Shown here: positions 1-7,928 of the stretch, one piece after another
Numbering within the stretch: position 1 is the first letter of the stretch
Layout: each line of letters starts with the position of its first letter
Source of the DNA: Anaerospora hongkongensis
GTDB taxonomy: Bacteria > Bacillota > Negativicutes > Sporomusales > DSM-15969
Assembly: GCF_004339805.1 (NCBI RefSeq)
Contig: NZ_SLUI01000005.1
Location: 1 to 64,000, forward strand
Length of the DNA: 64,000 nucleotides
Reading direction: 5' to 3'
Program-made: the position numbers and the translations under genes
The notes under the pieces: model-generated
Seen by the model: the letters and a program-made list of their open reading frames with translations, nothing else
Database searches by the model: none
Told to the model about the DNA's origin: nothing

Positions 1-60
1 TTCAAAACGTTGTGGTGTTTCAGTGAAACACCTAACATCTGGCGTTTATTTCATCTTACA

Positions 61-171
61 TTGTTCAGTTTTCAAGGAACACTTTGTTTTCGTTGTCATC
101 GCTTGTCGCGGCGACAGCTTATTTATGTTAACATAACCATTTTGTTTTGTCAACATGTTTTTTTGTTTTTG
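61..171 (-). promoter_or_regulatory. rRNA operon promoter and boxA leader (operon off the left edge)
   Basis: Reading leftward on the minus strand there is a -35 TTGACA (148-153), a 17-bp spacer and a -10 TAACAT (125-130). An A-rich tract upstream (154-171) resembles an UP element. About 40 bases downstream, 61-82 reads GTGTTCCTTGAAAACTGAAC on the minus strand, which matches the Firmicutes rRNA boxA antitermination motif. A near-palindrome (GGTGTTTCA/TGAAACACC, 14-32) follows. The natural reading is the leader of an rRNA operon whose first gene begins just outside the window. The rest of 172-378 holds only a small hairpin (ACCGCA/TGCGGT, about 213-229) without a T-run; no gene is seen there. 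Confidence 0.75.
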
Positions 172-378
172 TTCTGCGCAATAATCCTTGATAGGATCGA
201 CGCTGAAACTGTAGCACCGCATCTCCTGCGGTAAGTAATACTATACCATAACCATTTAGAAGTCTACAACTTGTCATAATCGTGAAAATAGACAGATCGT
301 CATGATTTGGCCCACAAATTGTAATATATGCTTCCTTATCCTTAGATATACGCAAAAATACAACTTTTACGGATTTTT

Positions 379-1041
379 TTACCAAAAAGTTCGCGGCATA
401 ATGCGCTCTAGCCTGCGGACAGGCTTTCCCACACAATCCAAATCGCCAATTTGATCAGCGATCTCCTTAATTGCGGACGTTGCAATCATGGGCAGCTTTA
501 ATCTTTGAGCAGCCTCATAGACACCGCGGGCACCGCTTTGCACAACTTCCACTGTTGTTTCTTCCGCCATGTGCGTATTATTTAACAACGCATCGACTCG
601 CCCCAAAGATAATACATAGTCGACAATATCCTCAATTGTCGAAGTGAAGGGACGTGACATATTAATAACGGCAATGATCTTCAACCAGGGATTTTCATGA
701 GCTCCTTCAATCAGGTTAAAAATAGCCGCACCGTGTACGCCGTAACCGATGTCAAGAATAACATTCCCCGGACGCCTGAGCGCCCATCGCATAGAGCCTT
801 TAATTGTGCCGCCCGCTTCCCCCAGGCCCATCGTTTCCCGGGTCTCCCAGGCATCCACTGTTATTCCCATTTCCTCCAGTTCCCGCTTAATTGGGCGAAT
901 GGTATAGCAAGGCTCCACTGTATCCAAATCTACCAATGTTACCGGAAGCCCTTTACGCGTGAGTTCAATGGCCCGGTTTACCGCATTCTCACTTTTTCCG
1001 CTGGCATATTCACCTATATAAGCCTCAATAATCGGGTCCAT
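379..1041 (-). CDS. P-loop ATP/GTP-binding protein of unknown function
   Basis: A 220-residue protein that starts at ATG 1041, preceded by AAGGGGGTAAAT; the upstream in-frame ATG at 1059 lacks a comparable site. Near the N-terminus GEYASGKS is a Walker-A-like loop. A Walker-B-like run of hydrophobic residues ending in LDIGYG and an NNTHM segment further on suit a SIMIBI/MinD-like nucleotide-binding fold. No substrate can be named. It sits between the rRNA promoter and bofA, all on the minus strand. The gap to bofA is short, so cotranscription with the sporulation/recombination block is possible. The function is unknown; the assignment as an NTP-binding protein is fairly secure. Confidence 0.75.
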   Translation of the reverse strand: MDPIIEAYIGEYASGKSENAVNRAIELTRKGLPVTLVDLDTVEPCYTIRPIKRELEEMGITVDAWETRETMGLGEAGGTIKGSMRWALRRPGNVILDIGYGVHGAAIFNLIEGAHENPWLKIIAVINMSRPFTSTIEDIVDYVLSLGRVDALLNNTHMAEETTVEVVQSGARGVYEAAQRLKLPMIATSAIKEIADQIGDLDCVGKPVRRLERIMPRTFW

Positions 1042-1105
1042 ATTTACCCCCTTGTCCATATGAAAAGCTCGCCAAGCAACAACCGCCTACCGAGAGCCTG
1101 TAAAA

Positions 1106-1393
1106 TCAAACAATAAATAGTTTAAACAAAATCAGCAAAATAACTCCCGGTAAACCAAGAAAACCAGCAACTAATGCCGTTAAAGGATTAATTGCAATCA
1201 TAAATCCTACATGACCGCCAATGAAATTTACCGCCCACAACATTGCGCCACCAATCAGGCCGTTATAAATTAACTTAAAAATTAATTTTATCGGCATGAA
1301 AAACATGCGCCCTATAATATATAGCAAAATGATTCCAAATACGTAAGCAATGGCGATTGTCATATCACCGGACAATCCACTAATGGCAGGCAT
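1106..1393 (-). CDS. bofA: Pro-sigma-K processing inhibitor BofA family protein
   Basis: A 95-residue, very hydrophobic protein with about three membrane segments and the BofA-like C-terminal pattern INPLTALVAGFLGLPGVILL. In Bacillus, BofA sits in the outer forespore membrane and holds the SpoIVFB protease inactive until the forespore signals. The start chosen is ATG 1393, seven bases after AGGAG; two further in-frame upstream ATGs are too close to or before that site. Its place beside DUF2508, recR, ybaB and dnaX repeats the Bacillus yaaL-bofA order. It is good evidence that the organism belongs to a sporulating lineage. Confidence 0.88.
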   Translation of the reverse strand: MPAISGLSGDMTIAIAYVFGIILLYIIGRMFFMPIKLIFKLIYNGLIGGAMLWAVNFIGGHVGFMIAINPLTALVAGFLGLPGVILLILFKLFIV

Positions 1394-1493
1394 GAGCATT
1401 CTCCTCTCACAATACAAATTAGTATATCTATTTCAATATATACGACGCCCGTCCTGCTTTATGCCAAAAAAATAATGAAGCTATGCAGCCTCA

Positions 1494-1751
1494 TTATGCA
1501 TTCCCATAAGGAGAATAACAAAATTTTTCCTGGCGAGCTTTTTTGAGAAAGTAAATATAACGCCGTTCGGCTGCCAAAATCATATAACTTGCCGAATCAA
1601 TTAAATCTTCATCATCAGGTGAAGTACGAAATATTTCGTGTGCCAGGCACCACTCCTGCTTAGCCTGCTCGATTAGCTTTTCCATCGGTACCTCAGCCGG
1701 CTTCGTCTCTGGGCTGCCGTTAAAAAGCCAGGATAACCATTCCATCAACAT
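1494..1751 (-). CDS. DUF2508 (YaaL-like) protein, copy 1
   Basis: An 85-residue small helical protein, start ATG 1751 after AAGGGGGTG. The core EWCLAHEIFRTSPDDEDLIDSASYMILAAERRYIYFLKKAR is shared almost position by position with the neighbour at 1903-2196, so the two are tandem paralogues of the YaaL/DUF2508 family, which usually lies between recR and bofA in Firmicutes. The molecular role of the family is not established; synteny links it to sporulation or recombination genes. The first 15 residues (EWLSWLFNGS) differ from the sister copy, and this copy keeps two Cys that the other lacks. Confidence 0.8.
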   Translation of the reverse strand: MLMEWLSWLFNGSPETKPAEVPMEKLIEQAKQEWCLAHEIFRTSPDDEDLIDSASYMILAAERRYIYFLKKARQEKFCYSPYGNA

Positions 1752-1902
1752 GTCTGCACCCCCTTGGTACATGTATACGGCAATCATCCACAAATATGAT
1801 ACATTCTCACAGTAAAACAACAACAGGGCTCTCCGCCCTGTTGTTATTACAAAAAAATGAAATATATTATGGTATTATCATTTGTTAAGGAAAGGCATCG
1901 AA

Positions 1903-2196
1903 TCAGTGTTCTGTTATTGTATATTTGGAATGAACGATTCCTTCGGCACGGGCTCTTTTCATCAAATAGATATACTTCTTTTCTGCCGCTTGAATTAAAT
2001 AAGCAGCATGGTCAATCAAGTCTTTATCCGTAACAGTATTATAGTATGCTTGCGCTTCCTGCCACTCCCGCCGCGCCTGTTCAATACTCTCAGGAAGTGA
2101 CATCTCAGCCGAATGTGGTTTCTCCCGTTCGTGTTCCATTAAGCTGCTAACCATCTTACCTCCGGCAGTTATAATATTTACCCATGGTGCATTCAT
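1903..2196 (-). CDS. DUF2508 (YaaL-like) protein, copy 2
   Basis: A 97-residue protein, start ATG 2196 placed after AGGAGGGGATTAGA. It contains the DUF2508 core (EQARREWQEAQAYYNTV, DKDLIDHAAYLIQAAEKKYIYLMKRA). The N-terminal stretch INAPWV/ITAGGKMVSSLMEHE differs from copy 1, so the duplication is old and the N-termini have diverged. It lies directly downstream of recR in the usual yaaL position, so this copy is the more likely positional orthologue. Function unknown. Confidence 0.82.
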   Translation of the reverse strand: MNAPWVNIITAGGKMVSSLMEHEREKPHSAEMSLPESIEQARREWQEAQAYYNTVTDKDLIDHAAYLIQAAEKKYIYLMKRARAEGIVHSKYTITEH

Positions 2197-2291
2197 TCTA
2201 ATCCCCTCCTGTTGGTTATTCTTCCCATACAAGAAGGACATTAAACATAAAAGACCTGGCATACACCAAGTCTTTCCTAAAAAATATACTC

Positions 2292-2888
2292 TTATAACTC
2301 GCGCCGGTTTTCGACCGCTTTGGACAGTGTTACTTCATCAACATACTCAATATCTCCACCAACAGGCAGTCCATGAGCAATGCGGGTTGCCTTTACACCT
2401 AACGGCTTTAACAAGCGCGCCAGGTACATGGCGGTAGCCTCACCCTCTACATCAGGGTCAGTGGCCATAATGACTTCTTTTATATCACCGCTTTGCAAAC
2501 GCTGCAGCAGTTCCTTAATGCGTATATCGTCGGGTCCCACCCCGTCCAGCGGCGAAAGCGCCCCGTGCAGCACATGATAAAGCCCGCGGTAATCGCGCGA
2601 GCGTTCAATAGCTGCAACTGCCCGTGGCTCTTCAACCACACAGATAATCGTATGATCTCTACTTTGCGCCTGACAGATCTTGCAGGGATCAGTATCAGTA
2701 AAATTGTAACACACGGAGCAGTAGCCAATCCTATCCTTGGCCTCAATAATCGCCTGGGCTAAAGCTTGGGCCTGGCTTTTTTCCATTTCCAGCACATAAT
2801 AAGCAAGGCGGGTTGCAGACTTTGGCCCGATTCCCGGCAGACGGCGAAACTGCTCCACTAATTTGGCTAAAGGAGCTACCTGCTGCAT
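2292..2888 (-). CDS. recR: Recombination mediator RecR
   Basis: A full-length 198-residue RecR. The order is an N-terminal helix-hairpin-helix ([16 protein letters not shown], residues 16-31), a zinc finger with Cys57, Cys60, Cys69 and Cys72, then a TOPRIM domain ([25 protein letters not shown]) and the C-terminal [16 protein letters not shown]. With RecO and RecF it loads RecA at gapped DNA. It begins four bases after the ybaB stop; the ribosome binding site is weak, which suggests translational coupling to ybaB. Confidence 0.97.
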   Translation of the reverse strand: MQQVAPLAKLVEQFRRLPGIGPKSATRLAYYVLEMEKSQAQALAQAIIEAKDRIGYCSVCYNFTDTDPCKICQAQSRDHTIICVVEEPRAVAAIERSRDYRGLYHVLHGALSPLDGVGPDDIRIKELLQRLQSGDIKEVIMATDPDVEGEATAMYLARLLKPLGVKATRIAHGLPVGGDIEYVDEVTLSKAVENRREL

Positions 2889-2892
2889 AGGA

Positions 2893-3219
2893 TTAGAACA
2901 TTCCAGGCGGCAGATTCATTCCACCGGTTAATTTGCCCATTTCTTGCGCCATCATATCATCAACTTTTTTTAGTGCCTCGTTAACGGCAGCGGATACGAG
3001 ATCTTCCAGCATTTCCACGTCTTCCGGATCGACAGCAGTTGGCGCTATTTTAAGCGAAACAATTTGTTTTTCACCATTCATTACAACCTTGACAGCACCA
3101 CCGCCGGCCGTAGCTTCCAGTGTGCGGGTTTTCAACTCTTCTTGCATCTTAGACATATCGGCTTGCAGTTTTTGAACTTTTTTCATCATACCTGCCATAT
3201 TGCCCATGTTACCAAACAT
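2893..3219 (-). CDS. YbaB/EbfC nucleoid-associated protein
   Basis: A 108-residue YbaB/EbfC family protein. The Met/Gly-rich N-terminus ([13 protein letters not shown]), a coiled-coil segment ([19 protein letters not shown]) and a beta core with [11 protein letters not shown] are typical. Family members bind DNA as dimers and coat the nucleoid. The gene is sandwiched between dnaX and recR, as in Bacillus (yaaK) and E. coli (ybaB). The start follows AAGGGAGGATTTCT. Nothing unusual is seen. Confidence 0.95.
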   Translation of the reverse strand: MFGNMGNMAGMMKKVQKLQADMSKMQEELKTRTLEATAGGGAVKVVMNGEKQIVSLKIAPTAVDPEDVEMLEDLVSAAVNEALKKVDDMMAQEMGKLTGGMNLPPGMF

Positions 3220-3254
3220 ATAGAAATCCTCCCTTATTTATGGCAAAAGCCACT

Positions 3255-4961
3255 TTATTCTTCCTGTATGATTTTCCCGCCAAACATCTGAATAGCTTGA
3301 CGGAGAACAGGATGATTCTCATCAGACTGCAGCGCATTGACCGCAGGTGCCGGAGCGCTGACAGAAGCCGGTGTTTCTTTTTTGGCGGGCGCTGCAGGTG
3401 CTGACGGCGCGGCTGTTCCCAGCAAACATTGAAGTCTCACCTGCTGTCCGCTCACTTGAGCCAATCCTTTTTCAATCAGCGTCCGGAAATCATCCTTTTC
3501 TGTCCGGTCCTTGGCAAACTGACTGGTAAAACGAACAGTTGCCGTCTTATCATCTAAAGAAACCAGCTGGCCTTGGGATACGCAGGCATGAACGGCACGC
3601 TTGCCTTCCGTTATCAGCTGTTTGAGTACTGCATCCCAGACTGCTTTTACATCACCTACCGGCACTGTCGCTTTACTAACTTTAGCTTCAGGCTTAGGCG
3701 CATCTGCCGGGGTATGCTCAGGCACTTGAATTGCCGGCGGTACCTGCTTACTGATAGCAACTGCTGGTGTATTGACTGGTTTTACAGCCCTGATGGCAAT
3801 ATCTCCACTCTCAGCCTGATTTAGACGCTCTTCTAATTGGCTAATCCGGTCAAGCAAAGCAGATAAATCCTCTCCACCGCTGCGACGGCAGGCGGATAGC
3901 AATGTCATTTCAATCGTAATGCGCGGTTCAGGTGACCACTTCGTATCGTTTGCACCCTCATGCAGCAGTTGAATGATTTGGACAAGTTCGCTATGAGTAA
4001 GTTTCGCACTCTGACCAGCCAAAATTTCCTTGCTTTCACTATACCGGTCTAATCCGTCCAGCTCCGGAGCCGCCTTATATAACATTAGGCTGCGCATATG
4101 TAATGCCAACTCAATTAAAACCTGGCGTCCATCTTTCCCCAGCGTAATAATCTGCTCAAGATCGGTTAGAATTGCCGGCGCATTCCGGTCAATAACCGCC
4201 TCTGCCAGGCGCCACACCCATTCATGGCCAATAAGCCCCAACAGTTGCCTGACATCATCCGGCGTTACCGCTTGTGTTTCCAGACTGGCACACTGATCCA
4301 AAATACTCAGCGCATCCCGCATACCTCCATCAGCATGCGCAGCAATAAGGCGAATTGCATCAGGGGAAATAATAATACCGCTATTTTCGGCAACCATTTT
4401 CAGACGATCCTCAATTTCCCTGAGGCCAATACGCCGAAAGTCATAACGCTGACAGCGGGAGTGAATGGTTGCCGGTATACGATGAGGCTCGGTTGTTGCC
4501 AGAATAAAAACCACGTGACCAGGCGGCTCTTCCAATGTCTTTAGCAGCGCATTAAACGCTTCGGTGGTCAGCATATGCACTTCGTCGATTATATATACTT
4601 TTTTTTGCCCTTCGACTGGTGCAAATTTAACAGTTTCACGCAAATCACGTATTTCATCAATACCCCGGTTAGAGGCCGCATCAATTTCAAAAACATCCAT
4701 TGACGAACCGGCAGTAATACGTTCGCAGGCAGGACAATGGTTACACGGACTAGGGGTCGGGCCGTGCACACAATTTAACGCCTTTGCCAAAATCTTAGCC
4801 GTACTCGTTTTGCCTGTACCACGCGGTCCGGCAAATAAGTAAGCATGTGCAATCTTGCCGGTGGCAATAGCGTTCTTCAGCGTTGTGTTAATATGCTCCT
4901 GACCGATAAGATTATCAAAATCCTGAGGTCGCCATTGACGGTACAATGCCAGATAAGCCAT
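3255..4961 (-). CDS. dnaX: DNA polymerase III subunits gamma/tau
   Basis: A 568-residue clamp-loader ATPase. Near the N-terminus it carries GPRGTGKTST (Walker A), a four-Cys zinc module (C-VHGPTPSP-C-NH-C-PA-C), IIDEVHML (Walker B/DExx) and a sensor-1 ATTEPH. A Pro/Ala-rich linker about residues 410-460 leads into the DNA-polymerase-binding C-terminus (VWDAVLKQLITEGKRAVHACV). Start ATG 4961 follows GAGGGGGGTGTAAAT; the ten-codon extension upstream is rejected. First protein gene after the SRP RNA, heading dnaX-ybaB-recR. No obvious need for a programmed frameshift is seen; the product looks like the tau form. Confidence 0.97.
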   Translation of the reverse strand: MAYLALYRQWRPQDFDNLIGQEHINTTLKNAIATGKIAHAYLFAGPRGTGKTSTAKILAKALNCVHGPTPSPCNHCPACERITAGSSMDVFEIDAASNRGIDEIRDLRETVKFAPVEGQKKVYIIDEVHMLTTEAFNALLKTLEEPPGHVVFILATTEPHRIPATIHSRCQRYDFRRIGLREIEDRLKMVAENSGIIISPDAIRLIAAHADGGMRDALSILDQCASLETQAVTPDDVRQLLGLIGHEWVWRLAEAVIDRNAPAILTDLEQIITLGKDGRQVLIELALHMRSLMLYKAAPELDGLDRYSESKEILAGQSAKLTHSELVQIIQLLHEGANDTKWSPEPRITIEMTLLSACRRSGGEDLSALLDRISQLEERLNQAESGDIAIRAVKPVNTPAVAISKQVPPAIQVPEHTPADAPKPEAKVSKATVPVGDVKAVWDAVLKQLITEGKRAVHACVSQGQLVSLDDKTATVRFTSQFAKDRTEKDDFRTLIEKGLAQVSGQQVRLQCLLGTAAPSAPAAPAKKETPASVSAPAPAVNALQSDENHPVLRQAIQMFGGKIIQEE

Positions 4962-5127
4962 ATTTACACCCCCTCGTATGCAATATTCCACACAAAGATT
5001 AGTATTTCCTTTTTCAATTGCTCCTACAAAAAAGCAGCCTTACGGCTGTATTATACTTATACTTAACTACCAATTGACGATTAACCCGTGTCACTGGAAC
5101 CGTCCCCACGACAGCACTCAGCTTAGG

Positions 5128-5243
5128 CCGTTGAGAAAGCTCCATATACTAGGCGCGACGAGGACGCGAGCGAAGACAGTACATTGGGGTACGACAAGCG
5201 AGCGCCCGCAGTCGCAACAACGTAGATGGGGGTTTATCGACGG
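5128..5243 (+). repeat. 116-nt structured repeat element, copy A
   Basis: A non-coding 116-base segment that aligns without gaps to the reverse complement of 22005-22120, at roughly 75-80 percent identity by eye. Long shared blocks include CTAGGCGCGACGAGGACG and AAGCGAGCGCCCGCAG. Its ends pair: CCGTTGAGAAA (5128-5138) with TTTATCGACGG (5233-5243), with one mismatch. The other copy pairs CCATCGAGAAGG with CCTTATCGGTGG, so the helix is conserved through compensatory base changes. It lies just past the 3' end of the SRP RNA, opposite to the direction of transcription of its neighbours, and fills most of the 4962-5255 gap. It could be a small structured RNA or a non-autonomous mobile element. Similar elements elsewhere in the genome are expected but cannot be seen here. 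Confidence 0.7.
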
Positions 5244-5255
5244 CCGACAACGTTT

Positions 5256-5392
5256 AAGGTCCGACCATGACAACCCCTCAGGCACCCTTGCGGCACATAG
5301 AAATGGTCACTTACCGCTGCTTCCTTCCGGACCTGACGGGGTTCATGAGTTTCCATTGCGCAAGACCCAAGTGATTGCCATGGGCGGACCTT
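5256..5392 (-). ncRNA. ffs: Signal recognition particle RNA (4.5S-type)
   Basis: On the minus strand the hallmark SRP helix-8 segment GTCAGGTCCGGAAGGAAGCAGC lies mid-molecule (about 5310-5335). The ends pair as AAGGTCCGCCCATG with CATGGTCGGACCTT, giving a closed rod of about 137 nt. It forms the RNA core of the SRP with Ffh and targets nascent membrane proteins. It lies between tRNA-Ser(GGA) and dnaX, as in Bacillus. The exact ends are inferred from the pairing; no Alu-type extension is evident. Confidence 0.93.
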
Positions 5393-5426
5393 AAAAAGAA
5401 ATGGTCGTATTCGACGACCATTTTTT
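5393..5426 (-). terminator. Hairpin between tRNA-Ser and SRP RNA
   Basis: ATGGTCGT/ACGACCAT inverted repeat (5401-5421), followed on the minus strand by TTCTTTTTAA. It sits immediately before the 5' end of the SRP RNA. It may terminate the tRNA transcript or mark a processing site. If it is an efficient terminator, the SRP RNA would need a promoter inside the tRNA gene. Confidence 0.5.
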
Positions 5427-5440
5427 GTGTTAAGGATTTA

Positions 5441-5530
5441 TGGCGGAGAGAGAGGGATTTGAACCCTCGGTACAGTTTCCCGTACACATGATTTCCAATC
5501 ATGCTCCTTCAGCCGCTCGGACACCTCTCC
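5441..5530 (-). tRNA. tRNA-Ser (anticodon GGA)
   Basis: A class-II tRNA with encoded CCA. The acceptor stem GGAGAGG pairs with TCTCTCC, the discriminator is G, the anticodon stem CATGA/TCATG encloses loop TTGGAAA (anticodon GGA, reads UCC/UCU), there is a long variable arm (GTACGGGAAACTGTAC), and the T-arm is GAGGG-TTCAAAT-CCCTC. Total 90 nt. It precedes the SRP RNA on the same strand. Confidence 0.96.
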
Positions 5531-5606
5531 ATACTTCCATACAACACTCTAATATGAGATTTTACAGCAGCTGCAATTAATCATTGTAATCTCGACTGCG
5601 AATATT

Positions 5607-5635
5607 AGTATACCTTGTCCGTAACAAGTTGTCAA
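5607..5635 (-). promoter_or_regulatory. Sigma-A promoter for tRNA-Ser/SRP RNA
   Basis: Minus-strand TTGACA (5630-5635), exactly 17 bp, TATACT (5607-5612), about 75 bases ahead of tRNA-Ser(GGA). It is near-consensus, as expected for a stable-RNA unit. The remaining intergenic stretch up to 5748 contains an ACCTCCT/AGGAGGT inverted repeat (about 5702-5731) of unclear role. Confidence 0.8.
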
Positions 5636-5748
5636 TACTGTTATGGATGGAAATTATAGGATAATAAAGCGCCAGTTTGACAGCTTCTATATGGGGTTCA
5701 GAACCTCCTACACCCTAACTGCAGGAGGTCCTAACCTTACTCGTATTT

Positions 5749-6912
5749 TTAATTGGGCAGATTAAGTACACACGCCGCAAGCAGTTTGGCCCGCTCAAAT
5801 AGAGTATCAACAACGGCAAACTCCTCCGGACTATGATTGCGTCCGCCTTTTACTCCCATTGCACACACAGTGGGAACACCTGCCATGACACTATAAGCCG
5901 AATCTGAACCGCCGCCAACCAGCTTAGGATAAGGAACTCCCAGCCCCATTTCCTCATAGGTCCTGCTGACAACCGAAAAAAGCGCCTCACTGCCAGGAGC
6001 CCTTTTCATTGGTGCGATGCCGGGGATTTCATTTAAGGTTGTACTTGTATCCGGAATATATATTTTGGCGGCAATAGCCTGCATTTGCCGGCGGATTTCC
6101 GGTAATAATGCCGGATCAAGATATCGTACATCAACGATAATTTTGGCCTGCCCCGGCACTGCGTTCGGCACTGTTCCACCTTCAATTACGCCTACATTAA
6201 AAGTTGTACCGGTCTTCCAGTTTGTAAGATTTTGTATTGCAATTACCTTGTGAGCTATTTCAAGAATAGCACTCCGCCCGTTTTCAGGCTCATTGCCGGC
6301 ATGTACGGCAATACCCTTAACATGCATTTCAAACAAAGCTGACCCTTTTCGTCCAACAACAATAGCATCATCAGTAAAGCCTGTTTCACAATTAAATGCT
6401 GCCGCCGCTCCCTGTGCCTCCGCCATCAATAATTCTGCGGTATTGGATTTGACATGCCCTACCTCTTCATCACCCGCGAGGATCATCTTCAATGGACGTG
6501 CATCGTATTGAGCTGCTTGCAAAGCCTTCATTGCATACAGCGCCGCCACAATCCCACCTTTCATATCAAGAACTCCCGGCCCATATGCAACACCTTCGTG
6601 AATAGTAAAAGGTCTTTTGGCAATAGTCCCCACCGGGAAAACAGTATCCATGTGTCCTAGAAATAAAACCTTAGCTTGCTTCCGGTCTTCGCCAAGTTCG
6701 CCAATTAGCATATTGCCGGCCTGTTCCATCTCAATAATCCGGGTAGCAGCCCCTTCGCCGGCCAAAACCTGCTGAATTTTGGCGGCAACTGCGTCAATTC
6801 CGGGCTTATGCTGCGAACCACTTTCCGTACTGACAAGTTCCTGCCATAAGGCCAGCATTTCTTCCCGGTGTTCATCAATAAATTGAAAAACCTGCTGTTT
6901 TTGTCTGTCCAT
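5749..6912 (-). CDS. M20 family metallopeptidase, paralogue 1
   Basis: A 387-residue M20/ArgE-DapE-CPG2-type peptidase. Metal-site motifs are visible: LGHMDTVFP, GPGVLDMKGG, the catalytic GDEEVGH, and the C-terminal GGGSDS and GGRNHSPEE. The lid/dimerisation domain is marked by HAGNEPENGRSAILE. Closest in pattern to carboxypeptidase G2-like enzymes that trim C-terminal Glu or dipeptides; the exact substrate cannot be read. Start ATG 6912 follows CAGGAGGAGAAC. The same-length paralogue at 13190-14353 shares long stretches. It follows the chemoreceptor gene by 13 bases, so the two are probably cotranscribed. No signal peptide, hence cytoplasmic. Confidence 0.93.
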   Translation of the reverse strand: MDRQKQQVFQFIDEHREEMLALWQELVSTESGSQHKPGIDAVAAKIQQVLAGEGAATRIIEMEQAGNMLIGELGEDRKQAKVLFLGHMDTVFPVGTIAKRPFTIHEGVAYGPGVLDMKGGIVAALYAMKALQAAQYDARPLKMILAGDEEVGHVKSNTAELLMAEAQGAAAAFNCETGFTDDAIVVGRKGSALFEMHVKGIAVHAGNEPENGRSAILEIAHKVIAIQNLTNWKTGTTFNVGVIEGGTVPNAVPGQAKIIVDVRYLDPALLPEIRRQMQAIAAKIYIPDTSTTLNEIPGIAPMKRAPGSEALFSVVSRTYEEMGLGVPYPKLVGGGSDSAYSVMAGVPTVCAMGVKGGRNHSPEEFAVVDTLFERAKLLAACVLNLPN

Positions 6913-6925
6913 GTTCTCCTCCTGT

Positions 6926-7777
6926 CTACTCCGCTTTTGCCATGGAAAGCAATTCTTGCCCAACCTGCTGTAAGGTGATTGCCCGTTCGGTAATTGACTC
7001 TATCGCCTTTGCCTGTTCCTTAGTAATACCTGCGGTTTGCCGGGTATGATCAATAACTACTTCCATTGATGACTTTAGCTCTCTTAGCGTTGTTTGAATC
7101 TCCTTGGCCGACTGGTGGCTTTGATCTGAGAGCTTGCGGACCTCTTCGGCTACAACCGCAAATCCTCTGCCGTGCTCGCCTACCCGCGCAGCTTCAATTG
7201 CAGCATTAAGACCAAGCAGATTGGTTTGTCCGGCAATTTGCTGAATAATCGCGATTACCGAGTCGGTATTATTTACATTCTCTGATACATGATCAGATAA
7301 ATTAGCGACATCCTGCATGGTAGCTGCCAAATCTTCATGAGACGCATTGAGCTCCTCTATCGTGGATGCAATAGTAGTAATTGAATCACTGACTAGCTGC
7401 GCCTGTTCCAGCAGCAGCTCCCTGTTCTCAGCCGCTTGCAGTTCCCAGCGGAACAGGCCTGTGGCGATTTTTGCAATGGGTTTGGAATAGATCGGGTCTC
7501 CGCCTATCCCAAAACTGCCAACCCATTTATTCTGATAAACAATAGGCAGGTGAACGCCCATTTTTACCGCTCCACCCGAGCGTTCTTCATCTTCTGCTGT
7601 TACAATGCGCCCTTCTAACTTCTCCGTAAGCACCTTCTGCGAACCGCTGTGAACTGTGCCTACTCGGGAAGCGTCTCTGGCCGCGATGATTGTACCTGTA
7701 TGATCACAAATTACTGCGCTAAGTTCTGTTTCCTGAAAAATAAAACTCATAATTTTATTGGCAATTATTTTATCCAA
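6926..7777 (-). CDS. Soluble chemoreceptor: CdaR-like diacid sensor plus MCP signalling domain
   Basis: A 283-residue protein with no membrane segment. Residues 1-115 look like the sugar-diacid-recognition domain of CdaR ([44 protein letters not shown]). Residues 130-283 form a short MCP signalling hairpin whose tip is [38 protein letters not shown]. It starts with TTG at 7777 after GAGGAGGATAGCC. A cytoplasmic receptor of this kind would report intracellular organic acid to CheA/CheW. Its neighbours (PFOR, ridA, peptidase) suggest sensing of a fermentation metabolite; this is inference. The coiled coil ends soon after the tip, shorter than in transmembrane receptors. Confidence 0.88.
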   Translation of the reverse strand: MDKIIANKIMSFIFQETELSAVICDHTGTIIAARDASRVGTVHSGSQKVLTEKLEGRIVTAEDEERSGGAVKMGVHLPIVYQNKWVGSFGIGGDPIYSKPIAKIATGLFRWELQAAENRELLLEQAQLVSDSITTIASTIEELNASHEDLAATMQDVANLSDHVSENVNNTDSVIAIIQQIAGQTNLLGLNAAIEAARVGEHGRGFAVVAEEVRKLSDQSHQSAKEIQTTLRELKSSMEVVIDHTRQTAGITKEQAKAIESITERAITLQQVGQELLSMAKAE

Positions 7778-7928
7778 GGCTATCCTCCTCAGCTAATATC
7801 TACGGAATATCTTTTGCCTTATCTGCATAAGCGTCAGGGAAGACGCAGTTTATCTGCCCCTTCCCTCTCGAACGCAAAAAATATCAACTTTAGCTTAAAA
7901 ATAAGTATCTAATCCTTTGGATTTCCGA

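Noticed and set aside
128-436. 102-codon minus-strand open frame overlapping the 3' end of the P-loop gene
   Set aside because: It covers the rRNA promoter and the end of a better gene, with no ribosome site or domain.
3255-4961. Programmed frameshift in dnaX to make a gamma form
   Set aside because: I saw no clear A-AAA-AAG slippery site with a downstream stem in the linker; the gene reads as full-length tau.
5702-5731. ACCTCCT/AGGAGGT inverted repeat after the M20 gene
   Set aside because: No T-run and a 15-base loop; it may just hold anti-ribosome-site-like sequence. Not called as a terminator.
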